From the NCBI GenBank assembly GCA_033026295.1, contig CM065175.1, positions 27,313,375 to 27,377,374 on the forward strand: a stretch of 64,000 bases of DNA, given 5' to 3'. A program made the position numbers and the translations under genes. Positions 36,132-50,382 of the stretch are shown piece by piece. Under the pieces are notes generated by a model. It was not told the origin of the DNA, ran no database searches, and saw nothing but the letters and a program-made list of their open reading frames with translations. Every line of letters starts with the position of its first letter. Position 1 is the first letter of the stretch. The DNA comes from Channa striata. Lineage: Eukaryota > Chordata > Actinopteri > Anabantiformes > Channidae.

Positions 36132-38788
36132 CCATGTTTCTGTCATTTTCTGTGCTCAAATATTGATACTGGTCATATAAAGGAGTTACTGGTGAGGCTG
36201 CATTCAGCACAACTGTCCAACATGTTTGATGTGTTTCATGCAACTTTCTTTCACACTGAACCAGTGAAGTGAAAACCTTGAAAAAGCCCAAAGTTGAAGT
36301 GATGAGGCTTTTCCACTTGACGAACAGTGTTCTCATTATGTCTGACTTGATCTTTCTCCATGTTCCTGTTGGACTCCAACAGCAGAGTGAGGATGACTCA
36401 CATCAAAGAGACAGTCAAGGAAACGTTAACGCCTGACTCATCTCCACTGATGTGTGTGTGTACACTCTGCTTCTCATATCTACTCACTCTCATGCAGAAG
36501 CTTGGGACGGACACACAGGACGCTGCAAACACTCGACACGTTGGTTTATACTTTTATGTAAGAATCGCACTTTTGTAGGTGTATTTGGAGGTTTTAATGC
36601 TCTCAGATCAGCCGAAGAAAGAACGAAAAACAGGGTCAGTTAGCTGGTTTGTCCGTCCTGCTGGACAATCTCTCCCAAAGTGGCTCATGATGTCTGTACT
36701 AAAGATCACGATGCCATTTTTGTTTCTTTGTTTTGTTCAACTCAAACATTTTCAGTTTGTTGAGGAAGAACTCGACAGTCTTCACCCTCCAAGGATCACT
36801 GCAGAACCTCACTAAAGCGAATCCCCACAGCAGCATGTGGACGTCCACATTTCGGAAATGTCTGGTACGTCCACTTATTTGTGACCAAATAACCTACATT
36901 CAAGTTGTGTTTGCTCACAGTGCTCCTCACTCTGAACCCAGTTCCATGGAAGGGTTTCAATGTCATTTATATTTCAGTTTTTTCTCCAGCGACTTCAAAA
37001 CCCGCATCTGAACTCGCCCGTCTGCGGCAGCGACGCCTCAGGAGACCCAGGACGAATGTTGGAGTCTTCCTAAAACAGCTGCAGTGGTGCATCAGTTCCT
37101 CACACTTATACATTTTAGAAAGGATTTAAATTGATTCTTTAACCGTAGCCTGTCCAAACATCGGCCTCACACTCAGTGGTGGCCCCCGTCCGTCCACGCT
37201 GAGGGAAATTGTCTGGATCTGCCGGTGCCAACAACAAAACTTTTATTTCTAACTCACTCCCAGCTGGTGCTGTAACATCCACGGGCACTTTGAAATTGTT
37301 TCTTTGACTGACCTTTGGTAGAACCTGCGGCTGTGAAAGGTTGACCCCCCTGCAGTAGTACAGATAATGGAGAACAGATCTAATAGTTGATGCTCTATGA
37401 GGTGTAGCATTCGTGTTTTTTTTTGTGAATCCTTTGGGGTTGGAATTGATGCTGTTGTCACAGTTTTACTGAGTGTCCAACCATACTGCTTGTGTATCAG
37501 TTCACGCCAAAACAAAATTGTGATGCCTCCACAAGAATGTGGAGCAGGTTCCTTCTTTACTGTTCAGATAAGAACAAATAACAGGCAACTGGGGAGGAAA
37601 TGGTTACTACAACCTTCTGCCATCAAACACGAGATTGTCTCCCACCGACAAGTGGTGTATGTGTTACCGGATCTTTATTACATCAGTTACTGTTGACCCA
37701 TTATCACTGACTTCTGAACAATCATAAAATGTTCTACAAACACAAGCAGGAACCTTAAGCAAATAAAAAGCAGCAGGCTCTTACAAAATGTATATCCACA
37801 AATGTCAAAGATTTCAGCCAAATTTTTGCTGAATGCATCAAATGAAGATGAAGATTAAACTGCTATCGGGGGCTGAGATGAAGGGGTGGGGGGGGAGTTC
37901 CAGTTGGTCCTGTTTAATTAAACGACAGAGCAGAAAAGGAAAAGAGGAAAATCCAGCAGCTGCAGAGGAGCTGAAAGCTGGTGGATGAGGGATTGACGAA
38001 GACAGAAAACCACCGGGGAGGAAGACGAGTGCAGAAAGAGAGCAGCAGAGCAGGACAGTCAGACGATAAAGAACACGAGGATGTGACAGAGAAGACAGAG
38101 AAGCCCAGAGGACGAGGCAGAGACTCAGATGACAGACGACAGACTCGTCTAATGGAGCTCTCGTTTGTAATGAAGCCTGAAGGTCCTGAGGAGCGTCACT
38201 TAATGAGCGAGTCAAATCCCACAGAAGACAGGACGTCTGTCAGCGAGACACAGTCATTCGGGGACAAGGTGAAAGACCTCAATCACAGGAGTCCCAGATC
38301 AACGGTCAGATCAGGACACATCACATGATCCACGATCACAGTGACAAGTGAACGTTAGTGAAACTGAACATGTTCAGTCTGGGCTCTGAAGATTAGAATG
38401 GACACGTGCATCTCTGTCGACATGTCCTGGACTTCCAGTGTCCAGGCCTCAGTGAAGGTGGCTCAGCAGAAGCTGTGCGTCCTGCATGTTGGACAAGAAG
38501 CTGGTGCTGAGCCTTCCACCTTCTCTGATTAAATGTGTTAGTTTTGTTGGGCAGCATCTACTCGTATCTACAATTTCATTCTACCCCTGTTGTAAAGGGA
38601 CAAAGCTGAATATGGACAAAAAGACGAGAAAGGAGGACGACAAGACAAAAATGGACAGAAAGAAATGGTGACAGATAAACACAAAAGTGACACCACTGTG
38701 ATGTTGTTAGTGTTTGGATTCAGGTGTGTAGTTCAGTGTAGACTGTGTGTGTGTGTTTGACAAAGAGGAACTGTGGAAGTACACAGCG

Positions 38789-38791
<3 letters not shown>

Positions 38792-38824
<33 letters not shown>
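38792..38824. repeat. (TG)n microsatellite
   Basis: Perfect TG run in intron 1. Confidence 0.95.
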
Positions 38825-38825
<1 letters not shown>

Positions 38826-41800
38826 TGCAAGCCTGCCGGGCTCCTCTGTAATCAAGGCCGGATGGACATCGGGGCTAAAAGTTGCAGCAACGCTGGAGGC
38901 TGTGATGTAAAACACACACACACACGGAAACGGAGATTTTCTTTGTTCTGCGTCATTATTTCTGAATCGGTTCTTCTTTCACTACATTGGTTCTGCTTTG
39001 ACTTCACCTCCCTCATCAAACTAAAATAAGCCACTTTTGAGGGCATCATAACTGCGGCTAACAGGTTAATATAAAATGTTTCCTGACAAGATATTCGGAC
39101 TTGCAGTAACGTCTGCTGTGAGTCTGGAGTTTTTCCTTCTAATTTAACTGGAGAATAATTTATGAAAAGAATCAGTGACGTCTTTAATGCTAGGACATGA
39201 AAACTCCATCGAGGGTTTCTCAGACCCAAACGAGCTGCGTGAGAGTTCAGGGGATTTCTTAACTTTTACAGGACAGATCTCCGTTTGTGCTCTATTAAAC
39301 TTTTGTACGATTGTGTTTCAGATGAGGAGAGAATCTTTAAAAGCAGCTGTTTCAGCCACTCTCGTTTGGGGCTAATTAAGAGACACGTGACCAGTGCAGC
39401 CGTGTGTTTCACCGATCATTATCGGTCCAAACAAAGGTCTGCGACACAGACGAGCGAGGACACCGAGATGCACGGACATTATGACGACAGCAGAGACAGT
39501 CCCCACGAAACCACAAACTCTCTTCAACTGTGACCAAATACTTTTGTCTGTACATGTAACCGGGCACAGACCTGAACAGGTTTCCCAGGAGACGGGCCTG
39601 CATCATCTCACCTCCCCCCCTCCCGCATCGTATCCGGTTCCTGCTCATCACTTGTCTCCAACTCTTCTTTCTCGCCATCTCTCCTCATATCGTCCGTTCA
39701 CTTTTCCTCCTCCTCCTTTTTTCAACACTGCTGTTTTGTTTTAATTGACATTATCTTCCATCTCTAGCTTCTATTTCTTCCCCTTTGCATCTTTCTCTTG
39801 CTTATTCCTTTATGCGTTCTCTTTCTCATGTCTTCCAATATTAGGACCTGGAGCTGGTTTCTGTGCTCTGGGTCACAGTGAATGAGAGAAATCAATGCTG
39901 ACAGGAAATTGAGTCTCACATTTTAGAAACATGAAGCCTTTAAATAAAATCTATATTTAAACTCCCAGCATCCTTTGTTTCCCATTAATTTGCTCTTCCC
40001 TCGTTTCTCTCTTCCTTTTGCTAATTACGCTGCCGGAGCCTTTGATCTGTCCGTTAACCCTCCGTTAACAGAACAATTAGTCAGCAGCCATTCAGGTGAG
40101 GATTGATCCGAGGCTGCCCGGCGCCTACAAGGCTTTTAATGGATTTAATTAAACTGCCAAGGAAATGTGTGAGTGTGTGTGTGTGTGAGTGTGTGTTTGT
40201 TAACACCCAAAGGGATCAGAACAAAGTGAAACAGGCCTGAGTGCAGGTTGTCAGGGAAACGCAATTAAAATGGGAACGTACATGTGGCGCTTTGTGCGAG
40301 CAGACACGGGAGCCTCACGCATCATTTCATATACATGAGCCAGGGAGGCCGTGGTTGCGGGTTCAAGTCCCCTCGGTGCTGCCACACGGCCCCTGACAAA
40401 CACAATACGCACTACACATCAGAGAGTCAATCATTTGTCCAGGGAGTTTTTAGGTGAAACAGTTTGACTTTCCTGTAACTTCTAGTCTTGAAGGGATCCC
40501 TCGTGTAAAGGCTAAGAGCCAAGCCACAGTCGAACCCTGTGTGTCCAGTGTTTTGAAGACAATTGCAGGGACATAAAGTTTCCGTACCAAACTTTCCTTT
40601 TATTGCTGCTTTCCTTCTACCAAGATGGCAACAATATTTTTTCCATCAATATTTCTGCACATTCAGCTGCTACAAACACTTGTTATTAGAAGTAACTAAA
40701 ATGCTCAAGCGGCATGTAAAAGAAATTAGGGTAAAACAATTATGAAAATTATGAAAATGTTTGCACCCCCTTGTTGAAGCCTGTAGGTGAAAGACATCTG
40801 TAAATCAGGTGACCAGTGGCACCGTGTGTGTGACATTGGGTTCGGGCTTCGATTTTGCAAGTTATGCCGTAAAGGATACAGATGCTGCTCCACAGAAAAG
40901 GATTCCAGGAGGAAGCAAACGTCTTCACTCCTGGACCTTTATTTCACTTCTGACGATGAAGGAACATTTTAGGCCACAACAATCCCAGAATAAGTTAATA
41001 CAAAAATGGCCTCGTGTGTTATAATACTGCATAATCTGCATGTTTGACAAAAAACCTGTTTATTTCTAAAGTGTTTTCTTACTATAAAAACTTGCTAATG
41101 TTACTTAACTTAAACATAACAACCCTGCATAATTCTTTAAAAAAACATAAATAATGATTTAAACATCAGTAAGTCCGGTCCTGATTTGTTCCTCGTGCCT
41201 GATACATACGTTTTGGCAGAAATCATAAATGTTCACGTCTGGTCTGTGTCTGTGTGAGTTCACGTGAGGGAGCAGGGACACGGAGACAGAGACACCTCCG
41301 TGCCTCAGAACAAGCACTGTCCACTATGAACTGTCACCTACGGGACCTGGGACCACCCCTAACTGTGAAGACACGCCCCCTCAGATGAGATTGACAGGTG
41401 GGGTTAAAGGACAACAGCTTATGAAAGATGTGAAACTGTAGTTCACATGTTGGTCCATGTCAAATATAATAATTTAGCTTTGAATCTGCGGCGTTGTTTG
41501 ACATCAGTAGTTACTATGTTTAATGTAACGTGTGATACTGATATCTGAGATTTGTTTAAATAATCCAATGAGGACACGCAGTGATTTAAGTTACTCTCTG
41601 CTGGACCAGATGTCTTTGGGTTTTGGACTGGATGTCTACGTTCTCTCCGGGACATTTTGACAAACAAACATACTTTCCGGCTTGTTCACACCATGTTGCT
41701 TCCATAAAGACAAAGTTCACTGCTGTCTCTCAGTTTGCCTCCAACCTTGCAGCCCTCTCACAGAAAGCCGTGGTGTCTGTGTGCAGTAAACATGAGCCCC

Positions 41801-42119
41801 TCCGCCCCTCCGCGGCTTTGTCTTTGCCCTTTAAACATCTCCACCTCGCTTGCTGAAGGGGCTAATTAAGCCGACGAGGAGGGCTAAAGACGGGGACAAT
41901 GAGTCTGTTCAGCGGCTCTGACAGACGCCTTCCACTCAGCGTCTCAGCTTTTGTCTGGTGGAGGGCCGAGGTGTCGCCTGCTCCTCCGCCTGATCCGTGG
42001 GCGCGCTCGGGTGTTTCTGGTCCTCCGAGGCGAGCGGGAGCGCAGCCTTTGTGTTTGTTTGTGTGTTCTGAGGGTTTGATTGACAGCAATTATTGCAGAG
42101 TTCACAGGAGGCCACCAGC

Positions 42120-42234
42120 GTGTGTGTGTGTGTGTGTGAGACACGCTGCAGAAGTTCACACACTCAGACAAACACAGATATAAATAGACGAGTGCGATGC
42201 GGTGACATCACACACACACACACACACACACACA
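42120..42234. repeat. Paired (TG)n and (CA)n microsatellites
   Basis: A TG run (42120-42138) and a CA run (42209-42234) are 70 bases apart in opposite sense. The single strand could fold into a hairpin. Confidence 0.9.
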
Positions 42235-43055
42235 GCAGGTGTGTTTGCAGACTAACAATGTCTGATCACTGGTTCGCAGTTTGCACCAAATTTCTTGTCC
42301 CTTTTTTTCAGCAGTCTTAAATTAGCGAGATTCATTAGCACATGAAATGATCCGGCGTCTTCTGCTTGAGCTGACGAGGGACAGACACCTTTGTTTAAGA
42401 GCTCACGTCCACACAAACATTTCCGTCCATTAAACAGGGAAAGCGGATGATATAACGGTCAGTCTGGCGTCGGGTAAACGGCTGTTTGCTTCCTGTGTCT
42501 CACAGCATCGAGCCTCTTATTCGGCAACACATTAGCAAATGTGTTCACACGACATGTCCAGACGAGATAAAAGTGTTTTTATGGCACATTTCAGTTGGAG
42601 TGTTCAACATGTTTAACCTTTACGTCTGGACTGGGATCCCATGGAGGCGATAAAACCCCGATTCCTAAAATAACTTTCCTATAATATTTATGTAATACTA
42701 AAGTGCAAACAGGATTACTGTTTTTTTTTTAAATTATGTTCAGCTGCAGTGCATTTTGGTTTATTAAGGTGAAGTGAGCTGGCAGCAGGTCCTGTAACAC
42801 CCAGGACTGTCAGTACAATGATCCAAATTCAGTTCCTGAGTCCAGCTCTGGGCTCCTGAGTCCCGTTAGGTTTAGGCAGGAAAACTGTGCTTAGAGAGGA
42901 CGATCGTGGACGTGTTTTAAAAGAAATAAAACCGGTTTTAAACCAGCCCTTAGTTCTTCCTGTGACCTTAGCCAGCTCCTGGACCTGCCTAATCACAATC
43001 ATAAAATGCTTTAAAATGAGACGCAAGCAGAATACTGAACAACGCCAAGAAAAGA

Positions 43056-43160
43056 ACATGGACTGTGGGAGCAAACCCACACAAGCACAGGTTGAAAGGC
43101 CACTGGATTCAAACCAGAGACCTTCTAGCTGTGAGGTGGCAGCACCGCCCTACTGCCCAG
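43056..43160 (-). repeat. SINE-like dispersed repeat, copy 2
   Basis: Shares with copy 1 the sequence ggactgtgggag, AAACCCA-type bases, GCACAG and AGCTGTGAGGTGGCAG. It keeps the middle better: the reverse complement has CTGGTTTGAATCCAGTGG, close to a polymerase III B box (GGTTCGAATCC). This supports a tRNA-derived origin for the family. Confidence 0.65.
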
Positions 43161-44514
43161 TAATGTACATGGCAGTGGCACATTTTCTATCAGCCACTCA
43201 GGTTTTTAAAGGAACAAAGTGGGAGGATGAAAAGAGAACGAGTAGGGAGGAAACGAGAAGCTAGACTTGTGGCCCTTTAATGAGGTGTGGAAAAGTTATT
43301 AGTGACTGGACTAATTATTTCCTCTGCTTCATTAGAATCCAGTGTTAATCCAGTTAGAGGAGAGGAGGAGACAAGCGAGGAAGAGAGGAAAAGAAGGATG
43401 GAGTGAACAACGAAAGTCTCGATGAGGGATGTGTAGATCAAGGAAAAATGAAATAATAACTGAAAAGAAGAAAAATAATATAATACATTTACAAAGGAGT
43501 TAAAGATGTAAAAAATTAAGATGAAGGTGCTGATGATGGCGAGGACGGGATGAAGTGGAGGACAGAAAAACAAGAACGAAAAGGACAAATGATGAAGAGA
43601 TTAGAACCTGAAGAAAGCCGGACAACTAAAGGGACAGATGGAGGGATAAAGGAAGGATGGAGGAAAGACAGGAACGAAAGGCCTAAAGACGATGAATAAA
43701 GGGTCAGAGAATAATGGGCGTAAGAAAGGACGCAAGGAAAGGAGGTAAGGAAAGGACGAGCCACAGGTGAGGTGTTAAGACGGAAGGACTGAAAGCGGAC
43801 GATGCGGCAACAGCATCTTCTGACACTAACATTCTGCCTCCTCCTCCTTCGTTCGCTGATCTTCCAATTAGTGAAGCAGGAAGTCATTAGTGTAGCCACG
43901 GCAACGCTTCCTGATTAGAGCCAAACCTGCTCCTGTTTTCTATTTTAAATATCTGCTCCGTTTCTTTTGATCTTTGAGCTTCATGGAGACAAATTGGGCG
44001 TTACAGAGCTGCTGTCACACACAAACACGGTTTAAACACTCGAGTTTGTCTCAGTCTTTGGAAAACAATTCTCTAATCACAAAGTAGAAAACAATTATTT
44101 AACGTCCCTCCGCTGAGAAATTATTTATGTGATTGTTTATTCTACAGAATGACTTTCCCTCTAATCTCGGCTCCGTTTGGTTCCCTCCTCTCTTTTCCAG
44201 CCCATTTGCTCCTCGACTGACTGATCCGAGCTGATGTGTGACAGTGTGTGTCACAGAGATCAGCTGTGCGGCGTATATGTGCCTTTGCACTCGGAGTCGT
44301 CTTTGGCAGCGTCTTCTGTTTGCTTGTGTGTGTCTGTGTGTGTCTGTGGGTGTGTGTCCGTTGCCTTATCTCTCCCAGTGGCAAGCTGTGGAGCCCCGCG
44401 GAACATTCCACCAGCTCTGAACACACCGCCAGCTGGCACACACACATCCACAGTAGCCTCACACAACCCTGGTTTTGGCCCTCACACATCTGAGGATCCA
44501 CCCGAGGCATCCGG

Positions 44515-45435
44515 CAGGAGGGAGGAGGAGAGAATGAGGGCAGAGAAGAAAGAAAAAGGGAGGAAAGACGAGGCTGGGTGCTGAAAGGAGGAGAAGAAAG
44601 AGGGGGAGAGATGGAATTCAATAGAAGATGGAGAAATGAGACGACAGGGGATCAGTGAGACAACAAGGAGGAAGGAGAGCGAGCTAGGAATCAGTGAGCG
44701 GAAGGAAAAATACAGGAGAGAGGAGAGCAACAAGGAGAGAACGAAGGAAGCAAGGGAAGGTGAGAGCAATGGAAGGAAGGATAGACAGAAGGAAAAGAAA
44801 GAAAGAGAGAAAAGGAGGCAACGAGCAGGAAGGAAGTAGGAAGAAAAGGTATGAAAGGACAATTAACAAGGACGAGATGGAAAAAAGGAAAAAGGCGAAA
44901 AAGGCAGAAGACAAGACAGGAAAAATGTAAGAACAGAGATTTCAGAAGGACAATCAAATAAGAAAGAAAGAAAAATCTGTTTTCCATCAGCTCCATCTTT
45001 ACCAACATTCATGTGTTTGATCAAAGCCACCTCACGCTCCTTTGAATTGTGACCTCTGACCTCTGACCCGAGAGTATAGAGAGTGTGTGTGTGTGTGTGT
45101 GTAGCAGTGGGTGGTGGAATTTGAAGCTGACTGTGTTTGTTGTTGGGAGGAGGAGAAGAAGAAAGAAGCAACAGGGGAGAGGAAGATGAAGAGGACAAGA
45201 GGAGGAGGACAAGGAGGGTGGGGGGCAATGAGAAGACGAAAAGGAATGTAAGCAGAGAGCGAGGAGGAAAAGACGAAGGTGCACGAGAGAGATGCACAGG
45301 AATGAAAGCGGTAAAAATGCAGGAGAGAGGAAGAAGAAAGGAAGGATGAAAAACAGGAACAGAAAAGGGAAACGGGACGTAATGTGAAGAGGAGAGGAGA
45401 GGAAGAGAGGAATAGAAAGAGGAGAGAGGGGGAGG
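44515..45435 (+). repeat. Long purine-rich tract
   Basis: About 900 bases, mostly G and A on the plus strand (GGA/GAA units), interrupted near 44970-45145. In the gene's transcript the same stretch is pyrimidine-rich. A similar purine bias occurs at 43345-43790. Confidence 0.8.
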
Positions 45436-47489
45436 AAGCTCGCTGCAGGAGGCGCCCGAGGTGACGGAGGTCTGTCTCCGGGCTGTGTGCTCAGCTTTGG
45501 CTGACGGAGGCTGTTTTGGGTCAGTGGGTCAGGTGAGTGGGATCAGTTTCACCCACATTCTGCACGTGTTGGTGGACAGCGCCGACGTCTCAGCCGTTAC
45601 TTCCATTTCCTGGTGCAGCGTCAAATTCACTGTAATCACTTTAGGACGTGTTGTGACCGCGTCCGGCCCGGCCCGGGGTGACTAGGAACCGGTACAGTTC
45701 GGTCCCAGTAACGTCTTTCTTTCCACGTCCTCCTGCAGGACCCTGGAGCTCCAGCTCCACAGTTCACCTCTGTCTGTCTCACGCACTGTCTCTACCTGAA
45801 ACGTGTGTCTCACTCAGTGTCTCTACTGAAACGTGTCCTTACGCGTCCACGCGGCTGCTGTCGATGCTCCAATCCATCGCAGCTCCCCGTCTGTCACCAC
45901 GTCCTAAACACCTGCCATGTTATCGGAGAAGTCACTGCGAGCAGGGGTTTCTGGGTAATGGCGTCTGTGGCAGGCGTGTTGAAAGAGTCGCGTCACGACC
46001 CCCCGAGAACCAAGACCTTTCACAGCTAGATGCAGAGGGGAAGATGGACGTCTGTAGACTGTGGACGTCGTGTTTGTGGACATGGAGATTTGAAGAGGTG
46101 CTGGTTTTTCACCTGTGTCGTTCTAAAAAAAGTGTCTGTCATCAGCTGCTTTTCTTTCCTGGGTGGGAGACGACCCCCCAGCTTCTTCACGTCTCATTTA
46201 AGACGATGACGCAGGTTCGAGCGTCAGTGATGACGGAGCGGCTTCAGAGTGTGAAGCTCATCAACACACCTGCAGGCTCCACAGCTCGATCGCACCTGAG
46301 GCCGCGCCCACGTCCATCAGCATCAGGGTGCTTGAGAAGTGATCATAGAGAATGGAATATGATTTCTGACGTTTCTATCACACACTGCAGAAGTTCACAT
46401 GGGAGCCGGGAGTCTGACAAGATTCTTCATTCAAATGTTAAATCAGCCAACTATTATTATTCCTCTGCAGCTCGATGTGTTTCCGTTAAAACTCTCTATT
46501 ACAGAAACGTGAATTAAAAGATTTTAATTCACATTTGCTGATGAGCCGACGCTGCCACTACAACAAAACCCTTCGATGCTGCTCGTGGGAAGCAGTAAGA
46601 CCCGTCATTTGGTCAACGATTAAACCTGAGGACTGAGCCGGAGCGTGAGCGTCTGTGGGTAAACGCTAAGAAGACGACAACAAAATGGCTGCCACATATC
46701 TGGAGTAAAACACTCTCCAGCCCGGAAGCCACTTTCAAATCCTCCTCCTCCTCCTCAGCCTCCGACTCCCTGAACATCAGACAGAAAAACCAACAAGCTC
46801 TGGAGGGGAAACACAAAAAAACATCCTCTCTCTTTCGGTCTTAAAACGCATTTCTTCTTCTCTTCAGCCTGAGTCTCTGCTGGATCACAACGAGCCATTT
46901 ATATTTGACAAGTGGCATCAATAAGTCAGCAGGCGAGACGAGGGAAATGTCCTCACACCTCCGGAACATCCCTGATCAGTGGGGAGTGTGTGTGTGTGTG
47001 TGTGTTTCGTTTCACTAATTGTCCGTCTCTTGCTGTATATTTTATTCATATACAATACAGAACCTGTGTGTTATTTTCACTGTACCAACGTTGTACCTCA
47101 TGTTTTCATGGTTTACTGCATTAATGCAACACTTGTACTAATTTCTGCCACACAAAAACTGGTTGGATGAGGAAGTTCTTACCAATCTGACACATTTCTT
47201 ATTTCAAAAACATGTAGTTGACATAATTTTAACAAACGTCGCCCGCATGATCCACGCGGTCCGTTCAGTGCACTGCACATGCCCGAGATCTGAAACTATG
47301 TTTGAGACGTAGTTTGAACCATATCTGTGTCGACCAAAGGGACGAATTGTCAAACGGTGTCATCCAGAGTGTGTTTGGCCACATGGTCCACGGCAGAAAA
47401 ACAGACTTAATGAAGCTAAGAAAAGATTTTTTTTTGCTGCGAAAGATACAAAGGTTTGGTGTGACTGCTTAGTGTCCTTCATTCTTTAA

Positions 47490-47612
47490 ATCAGGTGTAC
47501 AACAAGGTTCAACCCTGGGGCAGTTTTAATTTTGGATTTCTATAAATAAGTTCAATAAGCTTTAACATCCAACGTTTTATGTGCTGATGATACAGTTTTA
47601 TTCCCATAAATA
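47490..47612 (+). pseudogene. Fossil reverse-transcriptase fragment with ADD motif
   Basis: GVQQGSTLG is encoded at about 47496-47522. After a frameshift, a second frame contains DFYK and then CADDTVLF (about 47588-47611), the catalytic A/YxDD region of a non-LTR reverse transcriptase. Two stops separate the motifs. The spacing, about 30 codons, is close to normal, so this is an old degraded LINE copy. Confidence 0.7.
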
Positions 47613-49388
47613 TGGGCAGTTTTTTTTGTCCCTGTTTCAAAGCTTGCAGTTCTTCCCTGTTTACTAATGTGAAAGTGGTTTAGTTTATTAATTAGTATTT
47701 TACTGATATTCTACAGTCTGTTTGCAATAGTCATTTCAATAGGTCTGACAAATGTCATGTAAAAAGAAAAAAAACATATGGTTTTCAGCTTCCAAATGTT
47801 CAATTCAGATGTGCCAAAGAATGGAAATTAATAAAGACTTTAATATTATCTGGTGTGGTGTTGTGGTGTTGATCCAATGTTTCATCTCAATTTGAAATTG
47901 TGCAAATTGGGAACCTAAAAGAATTAAATGAGATATAACATTAAACATTAAATGAGGTATAAATGTATGTCAGGCTACATACATGTGTCACATGTAACTG
48001 TAAGGACCTAAGCATAGAGTATAGATGGATCCTTCATATCCCATTAATAGAAGAATAAAGTCATAAAATGCTACTGCATATTCCCCAAATAGCTGCTATA
48101 AATATCAAACACTGTACGTCTAGTAAATAAGATCTAAGAAAAATATGGACTTACATAATCAGAACAAATACACACAAAGAGTAAAGTCGCCGAGGAAACA
48201 AGCAGGTATAAACCCCCCCACCCCACGTCTCCGCTGGGTGTTATCAGAGCGCGGTGGCTGGACCGTTTGGCGCGGTGACACGCACACGTGGCAGAGCCTC
48301 GGGGCGAGAGCGAGCCGGCGCCGCTCGTCCTGTCACAGCTGATTTGAGGCAACAACGTCACAAACAAACCTGCTTCATATTCGATTATCAGCCCTGCGCT
48401 GAAATGGTGTGTGTCTGTGCGTGAGGCGGCGGACATCTACACCTTTGCTCTCGTCCCCGAAGCGTGTGACTCCCACGTTTGCCTCTTATTTTGAATGTGT
48501 GTGTGTGTGTGTTGTTCAGGCTCATTGTCACATCACATTTAGCTCTGACTGTGTTTGCACGAGGTGGCGTTTCACTTGTCGGGCCAGTAAGTCATTTATC
48601 TGAGTGTGTGTGTGCGCATGTTTTCAGGAGCAGTTTGCTCACAGTGTGTGTCCTGTGGGGTGTGTGAGGGACGTTGTTGAAAAGGGGGGGGGGGCAGTTT
48701 GGCCTGGTAGATCCTGATGTTAATGGTTTGAATTTCATAATTGACCAAATATTTTCCAGATTCATATTTGATTCTTTTTCTGCTTCAAATTGTTAAATAC
48801 CCACACGACAAAACATACACAGCAGACTTTTGTGTCTTTAATCTGTAGATCAGCGTCATGCTATTCGATGATTCTCACGTGGGCGGGGGAGCCCTGACGG
48901 TCTGATGTGTGAGGAGAAAGACAATCAAGCCGTAATTATTGACTTTTTTAAAAGCAGCTGAAGGTCCCGTCGTCATTAAAGAGTATAACGTGCAATAAAT
49001 AATAGATAGAAACTGCACAATAACAACTATAATAGGAAAATGATATAAACCTAAAACCTATGAACGAAAACTGAAGCTCAAGTCAGGCCCTTTGCTAGAG
49101 GGCGACAAACAGCAGCTCCACATCTGAACTGCAATAAACCACGAGTCTGAGAGAAGCCCCTCCCACAAAGACAGACCACCGGTAATTAATAATCAACGAA
49201 GACAATCTATTACTGTTTCTGTACAAATGTAATATATTATTCCACTTTGTCTATGACTGGGAGTTAATGAACAGACCTCGTAAACACCTCCACGTCAACC
49301 CAGGACGGTCTGCTGTAAGGAGCTTTGCAGCCTCTTACTTCCTGTTTGACAGTCTGGACCTGGGCCTCATTGGTGAATGGAGTAGAGT

Positions 49389-49389
<1 letters not shown>

Positions 49390-49427
<38 letters not shown>

Positions 49428-49654
49428 ATGTGTCTACGGGGTTTTCTGGTCCACACAACTGGACAACACTAATTCTATTCTACAGGCTAAATGGAACAAA
49501 CTGACACAAGCAGAGGTTCTGTGTGAGGGTCCGCCCACTGTCCTGCACCATACTGGACCAGTTTGGCTCTGGTTGGGACACAAACCCAACAGAACCAGTT
49601 CGCTGTGCGTCCCTGCAGGAGGACACAGTGTGTGAGAAGCTCTGACTGCATTAA

Positions 49655-49698
<44 letters not shown>

Positions 49699-49820
49699 AT
49701 GTGGGTCAGGGACCCGGGGACTGCAGGGTGACAGCTGGCAGGACACGTGTGTGTGTGGCAGATGGACTGGTCAGGCCGAACATCAGAGGGAGTGCGAGAA
49801 ACGAGCACCACGATGGACAT

Positions 49821-49864
<44 letters not shown>

Positions 49865-50023
49865 CATATTCTATCATGATTACCTGCAAACGTTCAACTG
49901 ACTTTTTTTTATTTTATGTGTTTGAAATTTTCGTTGATTAATTCAAATACATTTTCAGACAAACTGTGGCTGCGACTTTGAGACGCGATCCTGCTTTTGT
50001 AGATAGATGTACAATATCCACCC

Positions 50024-50081
<58 letters not shown>

Positions 50082-50337
50082 CATACAGCCCTGCCTGTGT
50101 GAAATGCCACAATAAAAACCATGGAGGTGTTTGCTCAACACTTCTGTCATCACTGTAATGATGAGCTGAGGAAACTTTTCAGACTCCAAGTGAATCAGGG
50201 AGGAATTAGGGGGAAGGGACGGAGGGGGGTGACAGGAAGTTCACTGTGATATTTGCTTAGACTCGCACAACAATGCTGGAAAACTGAGCTGCCTGCTGAA
50301 AATGCCTCCGATATCTCCTCTGCTGGGGCTTAGCAAG

Positions 50338-50382
<45 letters not shown>

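Noticed and set aside
40345..40384. GCGGGTTCAAGTCCCC resembling a tRNA T arm / B box
   Set aside because: The stem does not pair well and no A box or acceptor stem is visible; at most a degraded tRNA-related repeat.
40740..40775. ATGTTTGCACCCCCTTGTTGAA, reminiscent of a Tc1-type inverted repeat end
   Set aside because: No partner inverted repeat and no transposase remnant nearby.
44482..45297. Several Ser/Leu/Phe-rich minus-strand frames and Lys/Glu-rich plus-strand frames
   Set aside because: Products of the polypurine tract's low complexity.
45678..46517. Longest non-cadherin open frame (279 codons, plus strand) inside intron 1
   Set aside because: Composition is Ser/Arg/Pro-rich without any domain, it has no splice or promoter context, and chance frames of this size occur in GC-moderate DNA next to purine-rich tracts.
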